The notes under the pieces: generated by a model
Database searches by the model: none
The model's input: the letters and a program-made list of their open reading frames with translations, nothing else
Told to the model about the DNA's origin: nothing
Made by a program: the position numbers and the translations under genes
Shown here: positions 42,763 through 50,797 of the stretch, in pieces
How the letters are laid out: each line of letters begins with the position of its first letter
Position numbering within the stretch: position 1 is the stretch's first letter
Source: a virus
Reading direction: 5' to 3' (one strand)
Virus record (IMG/VR): IMGVR_UViG_3300030508_000013
Span: 62,001 to 126,000 of that record
Length of the DNA: 64,000 bases

Positions 42763-43293
42763 TTACGCGACATTCACAGCTTTTACAATACGTCTATTAT
42801 GTTCTGCTTCTTCAACAAACGGTAATCCTATTTGTTCAGCAGCTTCTATTCGTCCAAATCCCTGATCACGTAAATCTTTATACATCGCGTAATCAGAAAT
42901 AATACTAGGATACCAGCAATCAGGGCAATAATCATTTTTGTTACTTTTATTTAATATGTTCCCGCATGTTTTTCTTAAATGTGTTTTAGAAATAGCCTGG
43001 CAGCGTTTCTTAGGGGAGATTATTTGATCGATAATTTCTTTTTCTTGTTCTGGCGAGATCGCAATACGTTTAACGTATTTTCTAACTATGCGGTCATTAT
43101 CAGTATCGTCAGGCACGATGAAACTAGACGGATCTTTATTTCTGTCCGCATTTATTTCATTGATAATATTTCCTGCTTCTTCTTTTCGAAATAGACGTTT
43201 TTTTCCAACATGTTTTTGAATCTCAGCAAACGTTAAAGTAAATGTAAAATTACGAAGAAGTTGATCAAGTGTTACTCTGCGTTCAAAAGTCAT
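42763..43293 (-). CDS. zinc-finger-like protein
   Basis: 176 residues. KRCQAISKTHLRKTCGN followed by DYCPDCW gives a C-x(11)-C...C-x2-C set suggesting one zinc site. N-terminal LTFAEIQKHVGKKRLFR looks like a helix-turn-helix. Possibly a DNA-binding regulator; no family assigned. Confidence 0.55.
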   Translation of the reverse strand: MTFERRVTLDQLLRNFTFTLTFAEIQKHVGKKRLFRKEEAGNIINEINADRNKDPSSFIVPDDTDNDRIVRKYVKRIAISPEQEKEIIDQIISPKKRCQAISKTHLRKTCGNILNKSNKNDYCPDCWYPSIISDYAMYKDLRDQGFGRIEAAEQIGLPFVEEAEHNRRIVKAVNVA

Positions 43294-43319
43294 TTACACA
43301 CCCCTATGCGAATAGAAAA

Positions 43320-43349
43320 TAGCAGGAGAGCTATATAGCTCTCCTGCTA
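43320..43349 (-). terminator. palindromic hairpin
   Basis: 30-base perfect palindrome centred on AGCTATATAGCT, right after the gene ending at 43357, followed in minus direction by TTTTCTAT. Confidence 0.6.
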
Positions 43350-43356
43350 AAGTAAG

Positions 43357-44274
43357 TTACTTCATAATGCCAAATGCTGTAATGTGATTATAAGAAACTA
43401 AATCGACTCCATGTGTTCTAGGTGTTTCTATTGGTTTAGCAGATTTTATTTTATCAGACAAACCAGTTAGAGCTTTTAATTTATTGTCTTTAGGTTTCCC
43501 ATAAAAGGCAATATCACATAGTTCGAATGCTGGTTGAAGTGATTCTTTATGCATCTTACGCTGACGTTCTAAGAACACTGTTGCTTCCTCACCAGGCAGA
43601 CGAATACCTCGCACATCTGTTAGTTTACGTTTAGTTCCATACTGACCATCGTGCCTTAACGTCGAACTAAAACTACTGCTTCGGCAATAGTAATTATCGT
43701 CCTTTTCGCCTGGTAACTTAGGAAATTCGATGGAATCTACTCCATAAACACTGAACACATAAGGACCACAGAAAATTCCTTTATCTATGTCAAAGCGATA
43801 ACAATATGGAAATTTATTAGCACTTTCATTTATAGATTGTGTTTCAGCATCGACCGAAATCACAGCTTCGTCAGCTGTTAAATTACCGAACATGCTGTCA
43901 GTGGGGAAAGAATGCAACTCTATCATAGAACGCAAGGCGACGAGCATGTGATTTTGATTAGACACGTCTTTAACCCCAACTGCAGCTTCTTTACCACTAG
44001 CTACCAGGGCAAATGGATTAAGATCCGACGCATTACCATTAACTGCCAAGCTGTTAACATTGTAAGCTTCGGCTTTACCACGAAAATAATCGCCAATAGC
44101 TTTTGTATCGTCAGTAGTAAAAGTAGCAAAGAAACTGACCTTTGCAACTTCGTTTTCAAGAATGCTATAAAAAGCTTTTAACTTATAGTTAGGCGATACG
44201 CCAGATTCGAAGAAATAAGTTTTAAAGTTTTCTTTATACCAGATGTTAAATTCATTTATAATTTCAGGATACAT
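43357..44274 (-). CDS. hypothetical protein
   Basis: About 305 residues from MYPEIINEF at 44274 (AAAGAATATAAAATT upstream); a TTG six codons earlier is possible. Soluble alpha/beta, with YCRSSSFSSTLRHDGQYGTK and GIRLPGEEATVFLERQRKMH. I looked for Nop-like or nuclease features and saw none. Not recognised. Confidence 0.65.
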   Translation of the reverse strand: MYPEIINEFNIWYKENFKTYFFESGVSPNYKLKAFYSILENEVAKVSFFATFTTDDTKAIGDYFRGKAEAYNVNSLAVNGNASDLNPFALVASGKEAAVGVKDVSNQNHMLVALRSMIELHSFPTDSMFGNLTADEAVISVDAETQSINESANKFPYCYRFDIDKGIFCGPYVFSVYGVDSIEFPKLPGEKDDNYYCRSSSFSSTLRHDGQYGTKRKLTDVRGIRLPGEEATVFLERQRKMHKESLQPAFELCDIAFYGKPKDNKLKALTGLSDKIKSAKPIETPRTHGVDLVSYNHITAFGIMK

Positions 44275-44340
44275 AATTTTATATTCTTTCAATGTTATAT
44301 ATTTTAGTTTCTAAAATATGTTATTGGGAAAGTTTCTATT

Positions 44341-44766
44341 TTAAGCCCTTTCACTAACAGCATCAATCGAAATTATTTGGCATTGATCTACGATCTTTGT
44401 TCCAGATTTGAATTTAACAAAACCTCGCATTGCAAACTGAACTTTATTTTCAGTTATTAACCTATCCAAAATTACCCCTTTTTCATTAGCGAGGGTCTCA
44501 ATGTCTCCTGTTAACACATTGTCTTCGAATTTGAAATTAGAAACCTTATGAGATACATTATCTGCACTAACGATTAAACATCTCATTTGCCTTTCTGCGT
44601 CACTGAGACTCTTATCTTCTAATGCAGCTGGTCCACCTAGTTCTCCGAACAACGCCTGTTCTTTAGGTATGTGTTCAAAAGTTAATCTTAATACTTCAGC
44701 TGGGTATATACGGCCTTTCTTATTTTCTTTATCAGCTTCTTGAATAATCTGGTTTACAAGTAACAT
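44341..44766 (-). CDS. prohead-protease-like protein, probably inactive
   Basis: 141 residues. KENKKGRIYPAEVL, LFGELGGPA, DNVSHKVSNFKFED, LTGDIETLANEKG and VQFAMRGFVK follow the T4 gp21-type/S80 prohead protease fold in order. Where active members have GELDHP and an S-x-RG serine, this one has GELGGP and AMRG, so the catalytic His and Ser appear replaced. Possible role: assembly factor or regulator. Assignment rests on motif order. Confidence 0.5.
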   Translation of the reverse strand: MLLVNQIIQEADKENKKGRIYPAEVLRLTFEHIPKEQALFGELGGPAALEDKSLSDAERQMRCLIVSADNVSHKVSNFKFEDNVLTGDIETLANEKGVILDRLITENKVQFAMRGFVKFKSGTKIVDQCQIISIDAVSERA

Positions 44767-44768
44767 TG

Positions 44769-45245
44769 TTACACCTCTGTTGTTTTAAATAAACCATCAG
44801 CATATCCTAGCTGATAACCTTCCCACAAGAAATGTGTTCCAACGTTTTTATACTTACCGATTTTATCTCCGTTGGATTCACCAAAAGCATCTTTCTCACC
44901 ATAACGCTCGATGAATCTAGTAATGAATAAAATATTAGAATCTTTCTTATAAACAATCTTTTGAATATGCTCTTCAAACTTCAGACGTAGTGGATCATCT
45001 TTTGGCAATTCTTGATTTGGCATTTCGATTCCTTTATTACAACTGTTACGATTATTAAAATGTTCACCGATGTTAATAGATTCTAAACCAAGAAATGACA
45101 AAGCAAATGCAATGAATGGCGCGTATATTAATAATTTTTTAAATCTAGGATTTTCAGAAGTAAATACTCCAAATGAAATAAGTATAAGAATCACCACTAA
45201 CGTCAGTAAAGCAATTCCTACCCAGCGGTATACATCTCCTAACAT
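44769..45245 (-). CDS. two-helix membrane protein
   Basis: 158 residues. Transmembrane segments at ~9-28 (VGIALLTLVVILILISFGVF) and ~37-55 (LLIYAPFIAFALSFLGL), then a soluble tail ending GYQLGYADGLFKTTEV. Overlap with its neighbour is tight. Function unknown. Confidence 0.6.
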   Translation of the reverse strand: MLGDVYRWVGIALLTLVVILILISFGVFTSENPRFKKLLIYAPFIAFALSFLGLESINIGEHFNNRNSCNKGIEMPNQELPKDDPLRLKFEEHIQKIVYKKDSNILFITRFIERYGEKDAFGESNGDKIGKYKNVGTHFLWEGYQLGYADGLFKTTEV

Positions 45246-45339
45246 AGTTCTCTCCTATTAAAATACCTTGTTCAAACTAGTGATATATTGTTTAAATTAT
45301 CTAGAATGCACGCGTCATAATGTTTACCATTTGTGTTAA

Positions 45340-45388
45340 AATAAACAAAAAAATAAGGAAGAATCCCCCCCCCCCCTTATTTTTTACT
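45340..45388 (-). terminator. terminator-like hairpin with a poly-G loop
   Basis: Minus strand AAAAAATAAGG ... CCTTATTTTTT forms an 11-bp stem whose loop contains the rest of a run of twelve G (45365-45376), followed by a T-rich stretch. Located just after the gene ending at 45395. Confidence 0.5.
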
Positions 45389-45394
45389 TTAACA

Positions 45395-45577
45395 TTACGG
45401 CACAAGCGGCCAGTTGTTTTCCATCGGGGTAGTAGTTAAAACACGCGCTGCGATAATCACCCGGAACCAGAAGCCGGGATACCCACCACATGCATCCTTT
45501 ACTTTGTCGCAGTTTTCATCCCATTCTTTACTGCTTTTTGATGACTTCATCAGTATTACAACTTCTTCTTCGTTCAT
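45395..45577 (-). CDS. small hypothetical protein
   Basis: 60 residues: acidic N-terminus, KVKDACGGYPGFWFRVIIAA. Ribosome site AAGGAAAAATATC. Not recognised. Confidence 0.5.
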   Translation of the reverse strand: MNEEEVVILMKSSKSSKEWDENCDKVKDACGGYPGFWFRVIIAARVLTTTPMENNWPLVP

Positions 45578-45601
45578 GATATTTTTCCTTTTATATTAAG
45601 A

Positions 45602-45634
45602 CGGCATAGTAAGGAGAAGTTTTACCTCCTCCCT
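45602..45634 (-). terminator. imperfect hairpin with TATGCCG
   Basis: GGAGGTAAAACTTCTCC-type hairpin followed in minus direction by CTATGCCG; one of seven hairpins with this trailing sequence. It follows the gene ending at 45655. Confidence 0.4.
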
Positions 45635-45654
45635 AGTTATTACTCGGTAGTGCC

Positions 45655-46245
45655 TCAAACATGTCGCTGCCCGAAAGCTTGCGGCACGTCAACTAGTCCA
45701 AAACCAGACAAAGCACTGGCTGTATTTTTATCAACTACATGAACTGTTTCCGGCTTAGCGTTTATGCGATCACGGCGATAGACATACTTTTCTGGTTTAG
45801 TTTGTTTTTCGGAATAAGCAGATGTGTCGAACGAGCCTGAGTATTCAGTATCAAAAACAACTTTTAGATTATTCGTACCTAAAAGTGAAAATACTGAAAG
45901 GTTATCGAAATCGTTGCTGACAGGCTTACGTGTTTTGATTGTCCGAACTTCTGTTAAAGCTTCGCCGGTGCTGTGTTTTCCAAATATGAAATTTGGATTT
46001 GTAGGGAACGTCTTATTAAATAATAGTGAGTGGTGCTCATGTCTTATATCGTTGCATGAAGAACAACACGATTGACAAAATACGCCGAAATTAAAAGCAC
46101 CTTTAACACTACCGCATTTGCATTGATACAACGTTTCATCTCCGACTAAATTTCGTATGGACTGCCATGTCTCGTTTAAGAGATTGCGACGGCGCGCAAC
46201 TGCTTTTTCTAAGTAAGCTGCACGCGTCTCAATATTATCATTCAT
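45655..46245 (-). CDS. zinc-binding protein resembling the RNA polymerase beta' N-terminal zinc finger
   Basis: 196 residues. Near residue 38: YQCKCGSVKGAFNFGVFCQSC, a C-x-C-x(12)-C-x2-C array with Gly after the second Cys and G-V before the third, the exact spacing of the beta' zinc-binding domain (CxCGKYK......GV.C..CG). The rest is not recognisable as RNA polymerase. It may be a polymerase mimic or an unrelated zinc ribbon. Confidence 0.55.
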   Translation of the reverse strand: MNDNIETRAAYLEKAVARRRNLLNETWQSIRNLVGDETLYQCKCGSVKGAFNFGVFCQSCCSSCNDIRHEHHSLLFNKTFPTNPNFIFGKHSTGEALTEVRTIKTRKPVSNDFDNLSVFSLLGTNNLKVVFDTEYSGSFDTSAYSEKQTKPEKYVYRRDRINAKPETVHVVDKNTASALSGFGLVDVPQAFGQRHV

Positions 46246-46255
46246 TTTTATTCCT

Positions 46256-46633
46256 TTAAAGAATTATAATCTTACGCATTTGTTGGTTTAAAGGCACATG
46301 TCCTTGCCAACACATTAACCAGTAACTTTCAGTTTGCGTATCAACTTGCGTTCTCCATACTTTTCCAACAGAGAGATCTTCTGGCACTGACTGACTATGT
46401 TCCAATAAAAGAAATGTTTCTCTATCCATAACAACATCAATGCCGTCCATTGCTACTTTATCTTTCAGTGGGTGGTGATGAAATACTCCACTATTATCTA
46501 CAGTGTCCGGCAACGTATTAGTTTCATCTAGTAAGTGACTGACGATTAAATTATTGATACGCGAAGTCGTTTTTGAAATGGTTTCTTGTAGAGCTTTTTT
46601 ACCTTCTACGCTAGAAAAATAGTCTTCATTCAT
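46256..46633 (-). CDS. paralogue of 61408-61794
   Basis: 125 residues. The C-terminal 60 residues (DVVMDRETFLLLEHSQSVPE; SVGKVWRTQV; SYWLMCWQG; RKIIIL) align with the protein at 61408-61794. The N-terminal halves differ. Function unknown. Confidence 0.6.
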   Translation of the reverse strand: MNEDYFSSVEGKKALQETISKTTSRINNLIVSHLLDETNTLPDTVDNSGVFHHHPLKDKVAMDGIDVVMDRETFLLLEHSQSVPEDLSVGKVWRTQVDTQTESYWLMCWQGHVPLNQQMRKIIIL

Positions 46634-46634
46634 A

Positions 46635-46808
46635 CTACTCTCCTTTATTTATTTGTTTATTCTCCACCGCAGGCTTACAAACAAACTTCTTTCCGAACTG
46701 TTTAGATTCTGAAGAAATATTACTCTCACAACGCATGAGAGTAATATGTTTGTTTAGTTCGTAACCGGTGTAGATACCAAGGACGATCAAAATCACTACG
46801 CGCCACAT
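46635..46808 (-). CDS. small membrane or exported protein
   Basis: 57 residues: MWRVVILIVLGIYTGYELNK gives one N-terminal hydrophobic helix, followed by a Cys-containing basic tail. AAGGAACGAGT precedes the ATG. Confidence 0.5.
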   Translation of the reverse strand: MWRVVILIVLGIYTGYELNKHITLMRCESNISSESKQFGKKFVCKPAVENKQINKGE

Positions 46809-46817
46809 ACTCGTTCC

Positions 46818-47045
46818 TTATAACGGATTGCCGTGACGATCAACGTGTGCTTCAGCTGCGGCTCTTACGAGTCGTTTCTCTGCATTAGCAAAATGTTTAT
46901 CGCAATGTTCTTTTCCGAAGTAATGAATGTTTGATGGTGTATTTGAATACGCTTGAGCATTGCACCACATCTTTATTTCACCAGGAAAAGCAGCACGATT
47001 ACGATCGATTGCTTCTTGCTGCTTTTGTTGTTTTGACTTTGGCAT
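46818..47045 (-). CDS. small hypothetical protein
   Basis: 75 residues with a Lys/Gln-rich start (MPKSKQQKQQEAIDRNR) and possible metal ligands WCNAQ...HYFGKEHCDKHF. Not recognised. Confidence 0.5.
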   Translation of the reverse strand: MPKSKQQKQQEAIDRNRAAFPGEIKMWCNAQAYSNTPSNIHYFGKEHCDKHFANAEKRLVRAAAEAHVDRHGNPL

Positions 47046-47048
47046 AAA

Positions 47049-47258
47049 TTACTCCAGTTGGTGAATTTCCTTAAACCATTCTGCTGAGTTGAACTCAACA
47101 AACTTCTTCTTGAAGTCACGGATATGGTCATCTGCTCTGCTTTCCAGATAACCTTCCATGTGGTCAATATTACTCTTATCTTCAGGCTCAGCAATGACTG
47201 CTGATACTACTTTTTGGTTACCTGGAAGATGACGTAGTACAACGATGCATTGTTTCAT
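47049..47258 (-). CDS. small hypothetical protein
   Basis: 69 residues: IVVLRHLPGNQKVVSAVIAE then helical. Ribosome site AAGGAGTTTATC. Not recognised. Confidence 0.55.
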   Translation of the reverse strand: MKQCIVVLRHLPGNQKVVSAVIAEPEDKSNIDHMEGYLESRADDHIRDFKKKFVEFNSAEWFKEIHQLE

Positions 47259-47275
47259 GATAAACTCCTTTTCCT

Positions 47276-47483
47276 TTATGCGTAATACATACTGTCATCA
47301 ACGATCTGTTGTTGCAATTCACTCAGTTCAACGAGTGTGATTTTTGTATCGAGCGGGCGTTGTTTAACCGCGTCCATGCATAGACTTTTGATGTGCTTCT
47401 CTCTTAGCACGTTTTCAGCTTGTTTCACAGCTTGACCGACTGTGTACTTCTTCTCGGTCTTTTTCAGAATGTGTATAACGCAT
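47276..47483 (-). pseudogene. small gene frameshifted at an A5 run
   Basis: A good site AAGGAAAGGAAGCATC precedes ATG at 47483 (MRYTHSEK), but that frame stops after 23 codons. One base out of frame from the A5 run, the reading continues KTEKKYTVGQAVKQAENVLR and IKSLCMDAVKQRPLDTKITL to a TAA at 47276. Removing one A joins them into one ~68-residue protein. Either recent decay or a sequence error. Confidence 0.45.
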
Positions 47484-47497
47484 GATGCTTCCTTTCC

Positions 47498-48148
47498 TTA
47501 ATTAAAAGCGATAGCGATATCGAAGTATCCTTTCGATTTAAGCCGTGTATTTGGTGTACATGTCACAACGCAGTTGAGTTCCTTTTGAATTTTCTTCACA
47601 AGGTATTCATAGTGTTGCTGTAACATGCTGGCGCGTTCCTTGTCTTCTTTCATTACTTCGTGAACACCTTTCAGTAATTCTTGCAGATAGCGTCTTGCCC
47701 CAAAATAGGTATAGATCACTTTACTGCTGAACTGGTATTCACTATCCAACAACTGCCTGTTAATAATGTTGTCAGAAGCGTCACTCAGTTGGCCATAAGA
47801 GGCCCGTGGAATTTGATTGGTGTAGATCTTACCGTCATCTGTTGTGAAGATAAAACCGTCGTATTGAATCACGTCGTCATAGTCACCGGGGACTTTGTGA
47901 TGCCCTGTACACGTCAGCTTAATAACGTCGAGCATCAGCAGCTTATCCGACCACGGGATAAACTTCGAATAAGCGCCGCCTTCGGATTTATTGCCGTTAG
48001 GGTACTGTATACTGTACCCAATTGCTGCGACTACATCGCCGACGTTGAAACGCATTCTTGCTGGTGCTGGTGTGCTGTTCAGCCCGACTGGACCTGGATC
48101 TTTACTAATTTCTTTTTCCAAATCAGCTACTTGTTGTTGTGCGTTCAT
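47498..48148 (-). CDS. hypothetical protein
   Basis: 216 residues. N-terminal MRFNVGDVVAAIGYSIQYPN suggests a small beta barrel; C-terminal coiled coil (ELLKGVHEVMKEDKERASML). G/C content is higher than flanking genes. Not recognised. Confidence 0.6.
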   Translation of the reverse strand: MNAQQQVADLEKEISKDPGPVGLNSTPAPARMRFNVGDVVAAIGYSIQYPNGNKSEGGAYSKFIPWSDKLLMLDVIKLTCTGHHKVPGDYDDVIQYDGFIFTTDDGKIYTNQIPRASYGQLSDASDNIINRQLLDSEYQFSSKVIYTYFGARRYLQELLKGVHEVMKEDKERASMLQQHYEYLVKKIQKELNCVVTCTPNTRLKSKGYFDIAIAFN

Positions 48149-48367
48149 GATTTTTCCTTTGTGTTTGATGTGTTGTTATTACAAATACGACAGTGAAAAT
48201 TCTTTTATTTTGTACTTCAACTTCGATAATTCTCCTATTTAATCTATATTAACTATAGAAATAAAATACATTCCATAACTAACTACTCTGTGAATTTGAG
48301 TAATTAGTTACAGGATATAAATTACTCAGCAGATTTTTCAGTTGGTCAGTTCACCAAACTCGGTCTA
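48149..48367. other. intergenic stretch
   Basis: AT-rich, no gene seen. Contains an imperfect hairpin GAGTAAT / ATTACTC at ~48297-48326 that may terminate the gene ending at 48368. Confidence 0.4.
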
Positions 48368-49081
48368 TTAAGAAGCGAAATGATCGCCGCCGTATACTTT
48401 ACGTACATAGTTACCGTCGCGCGGATCGTCCTGTCCTTCTGGTACGATAAGTGCGTTTGATGCCGATTGTGGAAGTCCCCGACGAATTTTTTCGCCTAGG
48501 ACGTAAGCATCTTTATCAACAAAACCATTATCCTTCAGCCAGTTTGCACAGTCGGGATAGTTAGAAATCTTATCCCAGTCATTACTGCAAATGGCTTTAG
48601 CGCCCTCGACATTATTGCGCTCAAGTTCACTGCATACTTGGCGAAGACAAGGTACGCCGCGATCATCGTTGTGCTTTGCTTGCATCATAAACAGATCACG
48701 CAAGTCGCCTTTGTAGTTATAACTGACCGGTTTAAAGATCTCAGCCGTATAGGACCGAGACGCAATACATTCACCAAGAGATACTTTCTTGACAAAGAAC
48801 ATCGCTGATCCCTTAGGTTTACTACGATTAAGCGCTAAGGCACTTTGTAGTAACGGTTGCGGGTAAACGGTGCCGTCGCTAAGCTTTGATGGTTCTTCAG
48901 CTAACTCTTTATTCATCGTAGCAATGGCTTCTTCTTGCGTAGAAAAATGTTTCGCTGAAATCCATCGTTTGCCCCAGTACGGATAGCCTGACGCACTATC
49001 GATGTCATAGAACTTCTCAACGGTTTCACCGTCGTTCAAAACACTGATGACATAAAAGTCTTTGTTAGTTCTAGTGTTCAT
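48368..49081 (-). CDS. hypothetical protein
   Basis: 237 residues, soluble. FYVISVLNDGETVEKFYDID and KRWISAKHFSTQEEAIATMN suggest a small alpha/beta domain; the remainder contains YPDCANWLKDNGFVDKDAYV. Not recognised. Confidence 0.6.
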   Translation of the reverse strand: MNTRTNKDFYVISVLNDGETVEKFYDIDSASGYPYWGKRWISAKHFSTQEEAIATMNKELAEEPSKLSDGTVYPQPLLQSALALNRSKPKGSAMFFVKKVSLGECIASRSYTAEIFKPVSYNYKGDLRDLFMMQAKHNDDRGVPCLRQVCSELERNNVEGAKAICSNDWDKISNYPDCANWLKDNGFVDKDAYVLGEKIRRGLPQSASNALIVPEGQDDPRDGNYVRKVYGGDHFAS

Positions 49082-49096
49082 TTCTTGCTCCTTTGT

Positions 49097-49411
49097 TTAT
49101 TTAACTACTCTTTTACCAATCCGAACCATATCTGAGAACAGGTTACCCATTTCGTTTACTACTTCACCAGCATGAGTAACTTGTTCTGTCTTATTCGGAC
49201 CCTCAATTTGTTTCTTTAGTTCCATTAGCTTCCGTTTCGATTTGACTACTACATAAATCAAACCAATAACCAATAAAAACTCAGGAGCTACAATGGCAAT
49301 AAATACCAACATCAGAATCTTTGCCATTCCAAAGAAGCTCGTAAGTTTACAACTGTGAATAAGATCAATAAAGAATCCTACACAGCAGAAAAACACAATT
49401 ACTTGTAGCAT
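49097..49411 (-). CDS. two-helix membrane protein
   Basis: 104 residues. Hydrophobic segments at ~3-16 (VIVFFCCVGFFIDLI) and ~31-53 (ILMLVFIAIVAPEFLLVIGLIYVVV), then a basic/amphipathic tail. Unknown. Confidence 0.55.
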   Translation of the reverse strand: MLQVIVFFCCVGFFIDLIHSCKLTSFFGMAKILMLVFIAIVAPEFLLVIGLIYVVVKSKRKLMELKKQIEGPNKTEQVTHAGEVVNEMGNLFSDMVRIGKRVVK

Positions 49412-49425
49412 GATATTTCTCCTTT

Positions 49426-49614
49426 TTATTTCTGGGACTGAAAAGTAGCGATAGCTGTTTCCATATCCTCAGGCGAAAACTGTTTATGACTCTTAAGTCT
49501 TTCTTCAGTTCTTTTGTAGAAAGACTCAACTTTAGGTTGATTATCTTCGATACGTATTTTAGTCCTAGAATTAAATGTTAACCCATGTTTACGAGGCAGT
49601 GCTATTAGTGCCAT
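49426..49614 (-). CDS. small basic protein
   Basis: 62 residues if begun at MALIALPRKHGLTFNSRTK (49614), which has CAGGGTATAATAAA upstream; earlier in-frame Met codons would lie between it and the promoter motif at 49674. Not recognised. Confidence 0.5.
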   Translation of the reverse strand: MALIALPRKHGLTFNSRTKIRIEDNQPKVESFYKRTEERLKSHKQFSPEDMETAIATFQSQK

Positions 49615-49673
49615 TTTATTATACCCTGATAAAGAATTGGTTAAATGTTTTTGCATTACCCATATCGTAGACA

Positions 49674-49700
49674 TCATATATGTCTGAAATATTCTGGAAT
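49674..49700 (-). promoter_or_regulatory. recurrent promoter-like motif
   Basis: Minus strand CCAGAATATTTCAGACATATAT, the fullest match together with 35478. It sits between a strong terminator (49705-49763) and the gene starting at 49614. Confidence 0.7.
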
Positions 49701-49704
49701 AAGT

Positions 49705-49763
49705 AATAAATACCCGCTCATATTACCTCGTGTTTTCGACGGTAATATGAGCGGGTATTTATT
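49705..49763 (-). terminator. 23-bp hairpin terminator
   Basis: Perfect 23-bp stem (arm begins AATAAATACCCGCTCATA) with a 13-base loop, just after the gene ending at 49768. Confidence 0.75.
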
Positions 49764-49767
49764 ATGT

Positions 49768-49926
49768 TTATTTAGCATGTTCTGTTATCTTAAAATTAAA
49801 CATGTTGTACAGATAGAATAGCACTACTGCAATAGTAGCAAGAAATACAGCTACAAACAATAGTATATAAATTATAGCCATGAAAAAAAATATTACAATA
49901 GCAGCTATTAAGTCAAATAGTTTCAT
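49768..49926 (-). CDS. small two-helix membrane protein
   Basis: 52 residues, mostly hydrophobic: MKLFDLIAAIVIFFFMAIIY then LLFVAVFLATIAVVLFYLY. The start overlaps the upstream stop (TAATG). Unknown. Confidence 0.55.
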   Translation of the reverse strand: MKLFDLIAAIVIFFFMAIIYILLFVAVFLATIAVVLFYLYNMFNFKITEHAK

Positions 49927-50456
49927 TATTGTCCCCCAATGTCTTCGGATCTTACTAAATACGGACTGTTACTATCTAACCAGCCTTTAAGCTCATACGG
50001 CAACAGTCCTTCTGGCGTGTATGCCCTTATTGTTTTGAATTTGTCATATAACGCAATACCAAGTTGCATAGTGTGTTTTGCGAGTATATCCCCATCATTA
50101 GAATTACCTTCTCTAGTGTGAATTCTTTTTATATCACCGCACAACGCCGGTATACCATACGGAACAGCATCGTTAATATCTGCAATATATAATAGTATTT
50201 CGTTTATAGTCTCGGTTGCATCTAATTCAAAATCTTTTGCTTGCTCTACACCATCCCAAAATTGTTTTAATTCTTTCTTTAAGTCCAAGACAACTACATC
50301 TGGGTATTTATCTAGATTAGCTATTCCTGCTGCCCTGTGACGATTAATAATTGTTGAAACATGATGATTTACCGGAAGATAGTAATCATCAATATTAGTC
50401 TCGCAAAACGCATTTGGATCGTTCTCCATCATTGCTAATGTTTGTTCTAAGCTCAT
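49926..50456 (-). CDS. paralogue 2 of the 'PDxxxLD' accessory family
   Basis: 176 residues. KYPDVVVLDLKKELKQFWDG and LGIALYDKFKTIRAYTPEGL match the shared blocks of 34575-34979 and 52038-52466; it has an extra N-terminal ~45 residues. Unknown. Confidence 0.6.
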   Translation of the reverse strand: MSLEQTLAMMENDPNAFCETNIDDYYLPVNHHVSTIINRHRAAGIANLDKYPDVVVLDLKKELKQFWDGVEQAKDFELDATETINEILLYIADINDAVPYGIPALCGDIKRIHTREGNSNDGDILAKHTMQLGIALYDKFKTIRAYTPEGLLPYELKGWLDSNSPYLVRSEDIGGQ

Positions 50457-50508
50457 TTTTCATTCCTCTTCAGAACATTACCCTACTCAATATTTTATTA
50501 AACTATTC

Positions 50509-50598
50509 TTATTGTGATATTAAGAAATAAATTAGAAAAGGTATAGTCGTGAAGAAAATGAATATTGCGATTAAAGTTATAAAAATAATTTTTCTCAT
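50509..50598 (-). CDS. very small hydrophobic peptide
   Basis: 29 codons: MRKIIFITLIAIFIFFTTIP and on to a TAA. A single transmembrane helix. Supported only by composition and fit in the gap. Confidence 0.35.
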   Translation of the reverse strand: MRKIIFITLIAIFIFFTTIPFLIYFLISQ

Positions 50599-50609
50599 TA
50601 TATTTTCAT

Positions 50610-50795
50610 TTAACGTGGTTCACTAACCTGATGGATAATATCTAAACTTTTGCGCCCATATAAATCTAAAGATACGATCTTTTTTGTTGATTGTATACTT
50701 TCTAATGCTCGTTGATCTTCTGATCTAAGCTTAGTTTTAGATTGTTTTAAAATAGCTTTACGTTTAGCAATAAATGCTGGTTGTAAGTGAGACAT
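50610..50795 (-). CDS. small basic protein
   Basis: 61 residues, Lys/Arg-rich (FIAKRKAILKQSKTKLRSED). AGGAGAATAAAG lies upstream. Not recognised. Confidence 0.5.
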   Translation of the reverse strand: MSHLQPAFIAKRKAILKQSKTKLRSEDQRALESIQSTKKIVSLDLYGRKSLDIIHQVSEPR

Positions 50796-50797
50796 CT

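Noticed and set aside
43357-44274. 305-residue unknown protein as a candidate Tas effector
   Set aside because: Size is suitable, but no Nop-like, RuvC or HNH motif could be seen and it is 18 kb from the array.
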